A stretch of DNA of 5,166 bases from JBGSYJ01 sp041750915. Its GTDB lineage: Bacteria; Acidobacteriota; Thermoanaerobaculia; Gp7-AA8. Below are positions 1-5,166 of the stretch, in pieces (positions within the stretch are counted from its first letter, which is position 1; each line of letters opens with the position of its first letter). The notes below the pieces were generated by a model. That model had not been told where the DNA came from. It saw only the letters and a list, made by a program, of their open reading frames with translations, and searched no databases. A program made the position numbers and the translations under genes. Where the stretch lies: positions 1 through 5,166 of the forward strand of contig JBGSYJ010000013.1 of assembly GCA_041750915.1 (NCBI GenBank), written 5' to 3'.

Positions 1-1
1 C

Positions 2-193
2 TTCGACAGTGGGTACGTCACCGTGACGCCGGACCTCGAGTTTCTCGTGAGCGGGAAGATCAAGGAGGAGTTCGAGAATGGGCGGGATTACTACCGGTTG
101 AATGGCGAGAGGATCCGGCTGCCGGAGAATCCCGCGCATCGGCCGATGGCGGGGGCGTTGGTGTGGCATAACGAGGAGAGGTTTTTGGGGTGA
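2..193 (+). CDS. HNH endonuclease, C-terminal end only (gene starts left of the window)
   Basis: The reading frame is open from the first bases and ends at TGA 191-193, giving 63 visible residues that begin FDSGYVTVTPD and end with WHNEERFLG. From family knowledge, HNH_2-type putative restriction endonucleases end in this way: the last catalytic His lies in a segment like DIHRLFD, followed by GYVTVTP, a region like FENGRDYY, and a closing WHNE-type stretch. The visible part starts just after the catalytic His, so no active-site residue can be checked here. The frame is undamaged in the window, so the full gene may be intact outside it. A near copy lies at 3907-4099 with about eight mismatches over the last 180 nt. 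The tail is followed by a REP-like hairpin. I am fairly sure of the family; the target and biological role are unknown. Confidence 0.72.
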   Translation, partial: FDSGYVTVTPDLEFLVSGKIKEEFENGRDYYRLNGERIRLPENPAHRPMAGALVWHNEERFLG

Positions 194-223
194 GGGGGGT
201 GGCGGGCCGCGGAAAATGTACTT

Positions 224-281
224 AGCCCTCACCCCGGCTCGCTGCGCTCGCCACCCCTCTCCCTATGGAGAGGAGATGAGG
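224..281. repeat. REP-like intergenic hairpin repeat, left copy
   Basis: This copy starts with AGCCCTCACCCCGGCTCGCT, 30 nt after the HNH stop codon, and recurs at 4122-4176 after the other HNH 3' end. It contains a perfect 7-bp stem, CCTCTCC (256-262) with GGAGAGG (267-273) around a CTAT loop. A possible outer helix pairs CCTCA (227-231) with TGAGG (277-281). Similar GC-rich dispersed intergenic repeats occur in many soil bacterial genomes. It could help end transcription or protect mRNA ends, but no T-tract follows, so it is not a standard intrinsic terminator. Confidence 0.65.
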
Positions 282-356
282 TGCGGCAGCATTGCTCAAC
301 AACCGCATGCAGCCTTCTGAGGACGAGAATTCAGAACTCAGAAAAGGGAACGAGGG

Positions 357-388
357 TTCGAGCGGCGGCTACGTCACCGTGACGCCGG
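357..388 (+). repeat. Isolated 32-nt fragment of the HNH 3'-end repeat
   Basis: These 32 nt match 3907-3938 at 31 positions; the only difference is C versus G at position 369. They correspond to the GYVTVTP-encoding part of the HNH gene. The fragment shares with the right copy one extra base relative to the left copy (positions 2-32). Sequence on both sides is unrelated to HNH. It contains the perfect palindrome CGTCAC-C-GTGACG (372-384), which is present in all three copies. It lies 26 nt beyond the stop codon of the NHL gene. It may be a recombination scar or a short dispersed repeat. Confidence 0.7.
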
Positions 389-414
389 GCCCGCGTTTGC
401 CCTTCCGCTTCGAA

Positions 415-3400
415 TCATTTCCTGGCGCCGCGTCGCCGCCCTGCGGGAGCGGGACAGCGTGTGTTGCCGGGACAGAGGAGTCCCTGCCGAATCGAGAACT
501 GCTCGGCAATGTAGAGTGTTCCATCGTGCCCCACGGCCACCGCCCGCGGGAACGTAAGACGCGTCGTCGACGCAAACCCGTTTTCCGTTCCCGGCAGCCC
601 TGCGGCGCCGGCGATTGTTGTGACGACGCCGTCGGGCGTGATTTTGCGAACGGTGTGAGTCACACGGTTTGCCGCATACAGGTTGCCATCACTGTCGAGT
701 GCGATTCCTATAAACCCGTCAAACAGTGCGTCGTCGCCCGTTCCATCTGCGCTTCCGAACTGCCCTGTCGCACCGGCCACCGTGGTGACCTGGCCCGCAG
801 GAGTGATTTTGCGCACAGTCGCATTGCTACTGTCGGCGACGAAAACGGTACCGTCAGCGTCGACGGCGACTCCGTAGGGTTGGAAGAAACGGGCGCTTGA
901 ACCGGTCCCGTTGAGTGCTCCCTGTTGTCCCGCAGTTCCTGCGAGCGTGGATACGACCCCTTCGGGGGTGATCTTTCTGATCGTGTGATTGAACGTGTCG
1001 GCGACATAGATGTTCCCGGCGTCGTCAACGCCGATCGATCGCAACTCGTCGAAGCGGGCCTGCTCACCGGGCCCATTGTCAGCGCCGCGCATTCCTTCCT
1101 CACCCGCGATGGTCGTCACGTCGCCTTCCGAGGTGATGTGCCGCACCGTTTCTCGGTCGGCGACGAAAAGGTCTCCCTGAGGTCCAACGGCGATGCCGAA
1201 CGGATGGAGAAATCGCGCATCTGCTCCTGACCCGTCCACGCTCCCAGGCATGCCGGGCGAGCCGGCGAGCGTCGTGACGATCCCATCGGGTGTGATTCTC
1301 CTGATGGTGAAATTATCGCTGTCGGCGACGTAGACGGTCCCTGCGCTGTCGACCGCTACACCAAATGGCAAGTTGAAACGCGCTCTGTCTCCGTTGCCGT
1401 CGGCACTTCCGCGCCCACCATGCAATCCCGCCAGCGTGCTGACCTGGAGATCGGAAGCGATCTGCCGGATGATGTGACTGTCGGTGTCTGCGACATAGAT
1501 CACCCCGTGGGTGTCGACGTCGATGCCGCGGGGAAAGAACAGCGTCGCGTCAGTTCCGACGGCGTCCACGGCGCCATATGTTCGGGTGCGACCCGCGACG
1601 GTCGAAACGACCCCGTCTGGTGAGATCCGCCGGATGGTTGAACTGACAGTCTCGGAAACCAGGACGCTGCCCGTTCCGTCGACGGCCACGCCGAATGGCA
1701 TATCGAATTGCGCGGTTGCGACCGGACCGTCCGCGCTGCCCGCCTGGCCGGGAACACCAGCAAGCGTCGAGACTATGCCGGCCGAACTGATTCGTCTGAT
1801 GGTGGAGTTCAGCGAGTCGGCTACGAAGATGTTTCCCGCAGCATCGACGGCGATACCGGCCGGGCGGGAAAATCGTGCCTCCTGCCGCTCGCCGTCCGCC
1901 CTCCCGCTCGCTCCTGCCAATCCTGCGAGAGTCGAGACCTGCAGGTCGGGCGTGATCAGGCGGATCGTGTGATTCAGCGTGTCTGAAACGAGGATATTTC
2001 CGGATGCATCGACCGCGATCCCGGACGGACTTCGGAATCTCGCCTCGGCGCCGAGTCCGTCGGCACTGCCTGTTTCGCCCGGTGATCCGGCGAGTGTGGT
2101 CACCTCGCCGGAAGGGGTGATTCTACGGATCAGATGATTTCCGGAGTCAACGACGAACAGGTTGCCTGCACCGTCGAACGCAAGCGCCGTCGGAAGGTTA
2201 AGTCTTGCGGAGGAGAGAGGGCCGTCGATAGCGCCAGGCTGTCCGGGTGACCCGGCGTGAGTCGAGACGATTCCGTTCGCGGAAACTTTTCGGATCGTAT
2301 GGTTGAAGGTGTCCGCAACGTACAGGTTTCCGACGCCGTCCGCCGCAACGTCGTACGGGAAGTAGAACCGGGCCTGGGAGCCGCGTCCATTGATGGTCCC
2401 CGGACCTCCGGTCGAGCCGGCGAGATGACTGAACACATACCGCTGGGTAGACACCGATGCGGTCTCGCCGCATCGCTCTGCCGATGCGACTTCGCCGCAG
2501 CCATTTACCGCCGCAACGCGATAGCAGTACGGCGTGTCGGACAGCAGGAGGACATCGTCATAGATCGTGGATGTCCCAGTGAAGATTGTTTGTCCCTGAC
2601 GTGAAAGGCGATAGTGCGTCGCACCGGCGACCTTCGCCCATGCAATGCGTATCGCAGTGGGGCCCGCGGTGATCGGTGTGAGCTCGGGCGCGGCGTCCGG
2701 AAGGCTGCAGTTGGCGGCCGTCATGGCACATACAGGGGCGGACGCCGGCCCGTTGCCGCATGAGCTGAGTGCAACGACCGTATAGCAGAACTGTGATGCG
2801 GCAGCCAGCCCGTCATCTTCGAAGGAAAGCGCCGGTCCTTCGAAGACCGGAACGCCGTCGCGAAGAAGCCGGTAACTGGCGGCGTTGTCGACAGGGGTCC
2901 AGGTCACGCTGACCCCGGATGTTCCTCGGGAAACGGCAGAGACCTGCGGAGCGCTTGACGGAGCCGTGCATTCCACGGGCGTCGTGATACACGCGGCAGG
3001 CGATTGCGCGCTTTCGCCGGCCGCCCCGATGCTGCGCGCGCTGTAGCAGTAGCGTGTTCCGGCTGCGAGGCCGCTGCTGTCGATCACACGCGTATCGGGT
3101 CCTTCGTGAATCTGTGTCGTGCCACGGAAGATGCGATAACCCGAGGCGCCTTCGATGGGATCGAACCGAAGCTCGGCGGATGTCGAGGTGAGAGGGCGCG
3201 CGGTGATTGCGGGCGGCGGCGGGGGCTGGGTCATTCCGATCGAACAGGTGAAGCTGACGGTACCCATCGAGCCGGTTCCATCCGTGGATACCGCGGAGAA
3301 GAGAGTCTTGACGTCCGTAATGTGAATCGTCGTAGATCCCGATACCGATCCCGGTCGCACAAGAAATAACAGAATGCCTGCGGGGCCATTGACGGCGCGT

Positions 3401-3687
3401 GTCGAAGGGGGCCGGAGACTGATTGCAGCCTCGCCGGCCGTCTCCCTTGCATTGACGTACCATCCTTCGGCCTCCAGCCCCGGTTGCATCGCGAAGAACT
3501 CGAGTGCCGAAGGATCGTACCGGACGGTGAAGTTGACTCCCCGGAACGGTGCCGGCTCGGTGATGGTCAAGCCGATACTCGATACGCCGCCGCACTCTGC
3601 GGCTACCGAACCTACAGTGACGGTTGCGCCGAAGGCCGCGGATGCGATGAGGCAGACTGCGGCAAGAATGCACGAAACACGTCGCAT
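415..3687 (-). CDS. Secreted cohesin-like / FN3 / NHL-repeat protein, 1090 aa
   Basis: An intact gene of 1090 codons, with ATG at 3687-3685 and TGA at 417-415. The start is supported by GGAGGA 3 nt upstream and by the signal peptide at residues 1-20 (MRRVSC, hydrophobic core, likely cleavage after AFG). In order it has: a cohesin-like beta domain (about 21-149, with Cys32 and Cys148 near its ends); a Pro-rich linker (155-159); three FN3 domains (about 159-237, 241-324, 327-410), each with a YCY or FCY strand; and twelve NHL blades (424 to about 1067). Blades follow the pattern GSPG-x-x-G-x-x-DG, then ARF-x-x-P, then NLYVADT-x-NHTIRKITPDG and VTTLA. The tail (1068-1090) has two Cys and ends GRRRGARK. 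NHL propellers usually bind protein, RNA or carbohydrate ligands; here export and FN3/cohesin-like modules suggest an outer-surface or extracellular binding role. No catalytic domain or membrane anchor is seen, and the ligand cannot be inferred. No operon partner is visible. Confidence 0.9.
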   Translation of the reverse strand: MRRVSCILAAVCLIASAAFGATVTVGSVAAECGGVSSIGLTITEPAPFRGVNFTVRYDPSALEFFAMQPGLEAEGWYVNARETAGEAAISLRPPSTRAVNGPAGILLFLVRPGSVSGSTTIHITDVKTLFSAVSTDGTGSMGTVSFTCSIGMTQPPPPPAITARPLTSTSAELRFDPIEGASGYRIFRGTTQIHEGPDTRVIDSSGLAAGTRYCYSARSIGAAGESAQSPAACITTPVECTAPSSAPQVSAVSRGTSGVSVTWTPVDNAASYRLLRDGVPVFEGPALSFEDDGLAAASQFCYTVVALSSCGNGPASAPVCAMTAANCSLPDAAPELTPITAGPTAIRIAWAKVAGATHYRLSRQGQTIFTGTSTIYDDVLLLSDTPYCYRVAAVNGCGEVASAERCGETASVSTQRYVFSHLAGSTGGPGTINGRGSQARFYFPYDVAADGVGNLYVADTFNHTIRKVSANGIVSTHAGSPGQPGAIDGPLSSARLNLPTALAFDGAGNLFVVDSGNHLIRRITPSGEVTTLAGSPGETGSADGLGAEARFRSPSGIAVDASGNILVSDTLNHTIRLITPDLQVSTLAGLAGASGRADGERQEARFSRPAGIAVDAAGNIFVADSLNSTIRRISSAGIVSTLAGVPGQAGSADGPVATAQFDMPFGVAVDGTGSVLVSETVSSTIRRISPDGVVSTVAGRTRTYGAVDAVGTDATLFFPRGIDVDTHGVIYVADTDSHIIRQIASDLQVSTLAGLHGGRGSADGNGDRARFNLPFGVAVDSAGTVYVADSDNFTIRRITPDGIVTTLAGSPGMPGSVDGSGADARFLHPFGIAVGPQGDLFVADRETVRHITSEGDVTTIAGEEGMRGADNGPGEQARFDELRSIGVDDAGNIYVADTFNHTIRKITPEGVVSTLAGTAGQQGALNGTGSSARFFQPYGVAVDADGTVFVADSSNATVRKITPAGQVTTVAGATGQFGSADGTGDDALFDGFIGIALDSDGNLYAANRVTHTVRKITPDGVVTTIAGAAGLPGTENGFASTTRLTFPRAVAVGHDGTLYIAEQFSIRQGLLCPGNTRCPAPAGRRRGARK
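487..2418 (-). repeat. Twelve tandem NHL-coding units, 165 bp each
   Basis: These are intragenic tandem repeats encoding blades 1-12. Ten of the first eleven units are exactly 55 codons by my count. Unit 8 is 53 codons, because its VADRETVRHIT lacks two residues of the usual VADT-NHTIRKIT loop. Unit 12 stops after LYIAEQFSIRQ and lacks its last strand. The units are diverged at nucleotide level but share recurrent blocks, such as those encoding VADTFNHTIRK (units 1 and 9) and DLQVSTLAGL (end of units 3 and 6 into the next). This pattern suggests old internal duplications rather than recent slippage. Confidence 0.85.
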
Positions 3688-3689
3688 GA

Positions 3690-3704
3690 ATCCTCCAGGA
3701 GGAT
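3690..3704 (-). promoter_or_regulatory. Shine-Dalgarno inside a 15-nt palindrome, NHL gene
   Basis: Read on the minus strand this is ATCCTCC-T-GGAGGAT followed by TC and the ATG. The second arm holds the Shine-Dalgarno sequence GGAGGA (plus-strand 3691-3696), 3 nt before the start codon. The two arms are exact complements, so the ribosome binding site can fold onto an anti-SD sequence directly upstream. With a one-base centre the real helix is probably five or six pairs. It lies one base away from the larger stem-loop at 3706-3744, so the two could stack. Masking of translation initiation is an inference. Confidence 0.6.
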
Positions 3705-3705
3705 C

Positions 3706-3744
3706 GGGAGCGGTCTCGGGAACTTCACTTGAAGGACCGCTCCC
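3706..3744 (-). promoter_or_regulatory. Nested 5'-leader stem-loop of the NHL gene
   Basis: Perfect 10-bp arms GGGAGCGGTC (3706-3715) and GACCGCTCCC (3735-3744) enclose an inner 5-bp hairpin, CTTCA (3723-3727) with TGAAG (3730-3734), plus a 7-nt one-sided bulge (3716-3722). In the transcript this structure sits 18 nt upstream of the ATG and directly next to the SD palindrome. It is not followed by a T-tract, so it is unlikely to be a terminator. It could be a translational control element, a protein-binding leader, an mRNA-stability hairpin, or, at DNA level, a repressor site. I found no convincing -35/-10 pair upstream, between it and the HNH remnant. Confidence 0.6.
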
Positions 3745-3873
3745 TGAGGGTGTAGCGATATCGGATGCTCCAAGTTTACACGATTTGGGCGGTGAGTCCC
3801 GTGCTCGATTTTGGATTTGCGGCAGGCAAGGTTGCCCCCACCTGGGCTCGCCTTCCGATGCGGCTTGTCACTC

Positions 3874-4099
3874 GGCATTCTCTTCCGCGCGGATATTCAC
3901 CGGCTCTTCGAGCGGCGGGTACGTCACCGTGACGCCGGATCTCAATTTTCTCGTGAGCGGGAAGATCAAGGAGGAGTTCGAGAATGGGCGGGATTACTAC
4001 CGATTGAATGGCGAGAGGATCCGGTTGCCGGAGAATCCCGCGCATCGGCCGATGGCGGGGGCGTTGCGGTGGCATAACGAGGAGAGGTATTTGGGGTGA
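3874..4099 (+). pseudogene. HNH endonuclease 3'-end remnant, frameshifted and 5'-truncated
   Basis: One frame reads GILFRADIHRLFE (3874-3912), the segment holding the last His of the HNH motif. The next frame reads GGYVTVTPDLNF and continues to FENGRDYY, WHNEERYLG and TGA 4097-4099. Compared with the left copy (FDSGYV) there is one extra base between about 3910 and 3917, which breaks the frame. The upstream part with the first His and the Asn of the HNH site is missing; sequence before 3874 does not resemble the family. The remnant should therefore be inactive. Over the last 180 nt it differs from the left copy at about eight positions, changing three residues (E to N, V to R, F to Y). It is followed by the second REP-like hairpin, as in the left copy. 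Confidence 0.72.
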
Positions 4100-4121
4100 G
4101 GGCGTTTGGGGGGATGTTAGG

Positions 4122-4176
4122 AAGCCCTCACCCCGGCTCGCTGGCGCTCGCCACCCCTCTCCCTCGGGAGAGGGGG
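4122..4176. repeat. REP-like intergenic hairpin repeat, right copy
   Basis: This matches the left copy from AGCCCTCACC through CCACCCCTCTCCCT, with one extra G near 4143. Its stem is stronger: CCCTCTCCC (4155-4163) and GGGAGAGGG (4166-4174) are perfect complements with only TC between them, so in practice an 8-bp stem with a CTCG loop. It lies 22 nt after the HNH remnant stop, in the same relation as the left copy. There is no T-tract, so intrinsic terminator function is doubtful. About 90 nt separate it from the toxin-like gene. Confidence 0.65.
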
Positions 4177-4251
4177 CGCTCTTGCAGGTTCAGGTGACTA
4201 CTGCGCGATTTGGTGGCTCTTGTTCATAAGAAGCGAGGCTCTTCGTTTCAT

Positions 4252-4258
4252 GAAAGAA
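4252..4258 (+). promoter_or_regulatory. Weak ribosome binding site of the toxin-like gene
   Basis: GAAAGAA lies 7 nt before ATG 4266. It is a poor match to GGAGG. It helps fix the start because an in-frame TGA at 4251-4253 excludes anything earlier. No clear promoter hexamers were found between the hairpin (4176) and this site. Confidence 0.35.
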
Positions 4259-4265
4259 TTGTCGG

Positions 4266-4691
4266 ATGTCGTTCGACGACGATCTGGCCGATGCAAGGAG
4301 CCGAGCGAAAGGAAGTGTGTTTCATCATTTCTCAGCTCGTGCGGCGAAGACGAAGTATCTCGTCGTTCTGAATCGTTCGTGGCCACCGAAGGACGATCTC
4401 GTGGTGTACGCCTTCGCCACATCGAACGTCGATCATTTTGTAGCAGCGAAGGTTCCGGAGAACACGATCGTTCGTTTGAGTCCTGGCGATTATCCGTTCA
4501 TCACGAAGCCTACGGTTATCGATCTGACTCGTCCGGAGGTCGAGGATCTCTCAGCGCTCGTGGGAGCGCCAGCGTTCAGGTTTGTCGATCAACTTCACGC
4601 TGGGCATATCAAGGCGATCGATGATGCGGTTCGTACATCGACGGTCATCGTGCGCAAGATCAAGAAGATGATTCTAGAAGACTACGGGTAG
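4266..4691 (+). CDS. MazF/PemK-like small protein, candidate toxin, 141 aa
   Basis: ATG 4266 is the first start after an in-frame stop at 4251; the gene ends with TAG 4689-4691. The protein is 141 residues, with no signal peptide or membrane segment, so it is probably cytoplasmic. After an acidic N-terminus (SFDDDLADA) come segments typical of a compact beta-barrel: KYLVVLNRSWPP (about 30-41), VVYAFATSNVDHF (46-58), LSPGDYPFITKPTVIDL (70-86), then a C-terminal helical part rich in Lys (IVRKIKKMIL). The order KY-VVLN, then a TS-containing strand, then a PF-x-x-K-x-TVIDL strand recalls MazF/PemK-type ribonuclease toxins and related uncharacterised proteins. This is from memory of family patterns, and catalytic residues cannot be assigned with certainty. 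It converges on a Panacea-domain gene 4 nt away, which fits a toxin-antitoxin role although the orientation is unusual. Confidence 0.6.
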   Translation: MSFDDDLADARSRAKGSVFHHFSARAAKTKYLVVLNRSWPPKDDLVVYAFATSNVDHFVAAKVPENTIVRLSPGDYPFITKPTVIDLTRPEVEDLSALVGAPAFRFVDQLHAGHIKAIDDAVRTSTVIVRKIKKMILEDYG

Positions 4692-4695
4692 TAGA

Positions 4696-5166
4696 TTAGC
4701 GGTTGGCTTCGGCGAGGTGCACTCTTCGTCCTGCCAACTCATCGGAAGCGTCGCGATCTTCCTGCTGCATCTCCACAAAGCGAAGCATGTCCGCCGCTTC
4801 GGGATGTCCTTCAAAGAACTCCCGGTAGTTCATGATGACGCTGCTGCCAGGCGAGCGCTTTTCGTTCGCTAGCCTCCAGGAAGGTTCATCGTGCGACTCT
4901 TCGCTCAGCTTCCATGCTGATTTTGATCCGTGAGTCGTAAACGCGTACTCGAGCGCTTCGATGTCGGAATCAGAAAAGACATCAAGGTCTGGCTTCTTTC
5001 TCGACCTGAAAACTGGGTACGGCTGCGAGGCTGGTCTCTCGACGTTGAGATATTCATCAAAGAGATCTTTCGCAACTGGAGGAAAATGGCCATCGCCAGC
5101 CAGGACGTCGTTCATCACATTCAGCGAGGCTGAGGGCACCGGTCCATACTCCATACAGGCGTACTG
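4696..5166 (-). CDS. Panacea-domain (SocA-like, DUF4065) antitoxin-type protein, 5' end outside window
   Basis: The frame ends with TAA (complement of 4696-4698) and stays open to the right edge, giving 156 visible residues. Although an ATG lies at 5154-5152, the residues before it, QYAC, join to MEYGPVPS to match the usual Panacea motif Y-x-A-M-x-YGPVPS, so the true start should lie beyond 5166. Further on, FSDSDIEALEYAF and the SEESHDEPSW segment match the family's C-terminal helix followed by an LS-x-x-SH-x-x-x-W motif. Panacea domains neutralise many unrelated toxins, and SocA in Caulobacter also serves as an adaptor for toxin degradation. The gene runs tail-to-tail with the MazF/PemK-like gene. 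A second candidate partner could lie upstream, outside the window. The visible C-terminus, after the NYREFFEGHPEA segment, is charged and Glu-rich. Confidence 0.75.
   Translation of the reverse strand, partial: QYACMEYGPVPSASLNVMNDVLAGDGHFPPVAKDLFDEYLNVERPASQPYPVFRSRKKPDLDVFSDSDIEALEYAFTTHGSKSAWKLSEESHDEPSWRLANEKRSPGSSVIMNYREFFEGHPEAADMLRFVEMQQEDRDASDELAGRRVHLAEANR

Noticed and set aside
353..366. GGTTCGAG resembling a tRNA T-loop, hinting at a tRNA-end attachment site
   Set aside because: No matching T-stem or acceptor stem surrounds it; the bases belong to the HNH-derived 32-nt repeat.
372..384. CGTCACCGTGACG palindrome as an intrinsic terminator of the NHL gene
   Set aside because: It lies 31 nt past the stop on the minus strand but the stem is only 6 bp and no T-tract follows; it is better explained as part of the HNH-derived repeat.
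292..900. A 202-codon plus-strand open frame over the 3' end of the NHL gene
   Set aside because: It is antisense to well-formed NHL repeats and shows no domain or credible start context; it is open because of high GC.
2813..3673. A 286-codon minus-strand open frame inside the NHL gene
   Set aside because: It lies in another frame of the cohesin/FN3 region, has Arg/His-rich composition typical of shadow frames in GC-rich DNA, and no recognisable domain.
3750..3781. GTGTA...TACAC inverted repeat upstream of the NHL leader as an operator
   Set aside because: Arms are only 5 bp with 22 nt between them, easily expected by chance.
3374..4099. A 241-codon plus-strand open frame ending in the HNH C-terminus
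   Set aside because: Its first half is antisense to the signal peptide and cohesin-like part of the NHL gene and resembles nothing. Only the last ~63 codons are HNH sequence, so it is a chance joining of an antisense frame with the remnant.
4220..4624. An overlapping plus-strand frame of 134 codons
   Set aside because: It is Ser/Arg-rich and low in structure, and overlaps the frame at 4266-4691 that has clear beta-strand patterning and family resemblance.

Overview
The window looks like chromosomal DNA from a GC-rich, Gram-negative-type bacterium. The one long gene encodes a secreted protein with a cohesin-like domain, fibronectin type III domains and NHL repeats, ending in an Arg-rich tail. 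That architecture, together with HNH_2-type endonuclease remnants, GC-rich REP-like hairpins and a Panacea-domain antitoxin, recalls Acidobacteriota or similar soil lineages. This placement is an inference from style only; no marker gene is present.

Layout. (1) Positions 2-193 hold the last 63 codons of an HNH endonuclease gene whose body lies to the left of the window, followed by a REP-like hairpin at 224-281. (2) Positions 357-388 carry an isolated 32-nt fragment of the same HNH sequence. (3) Positions 415-3687 (minus strand) are one intact 1090-residue secreted protein: signal peptide, cohesin-like domain, three Cys-containing FN3 domains and twelve roughly 55-residue NHL blades. Its 5' leader holds a strong stem-loop (3706-3744), followed after one base by a 15-nt palindrome (3690-3704) that contains the Shine-Dalgarno sequence. 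(4) Positions 3874-4099 are a second HNH 3' end, about 95% identical to the first but truncated at its 5' end and frameshifted, again followed by a REP-like hairpin (4122-4176). (5) Positions 4266-4691 (plus) encode a small protein resembling MazF/PemK-type toxins. It converges, with a 4-nt gap, on a Panacea (SocA-like) antitoxin-type gene at 4696-5166 (minus) that runs off the right edge.

Taken together, the NHL gene sits between two direct copies of an HNH-3'-end plus hairpin module, and a likely toxin-antitoxin pair lies just beyond it. This resembles an accessory region shaped by recombination between repeats. No transposase, integrase, tRNA, rRNA or CRISPR array is visible. The points most worth following are the structured leader, the repeated HNH/hairpin module with its palindromic core, and the convergent toxin/Panacea arrangement.
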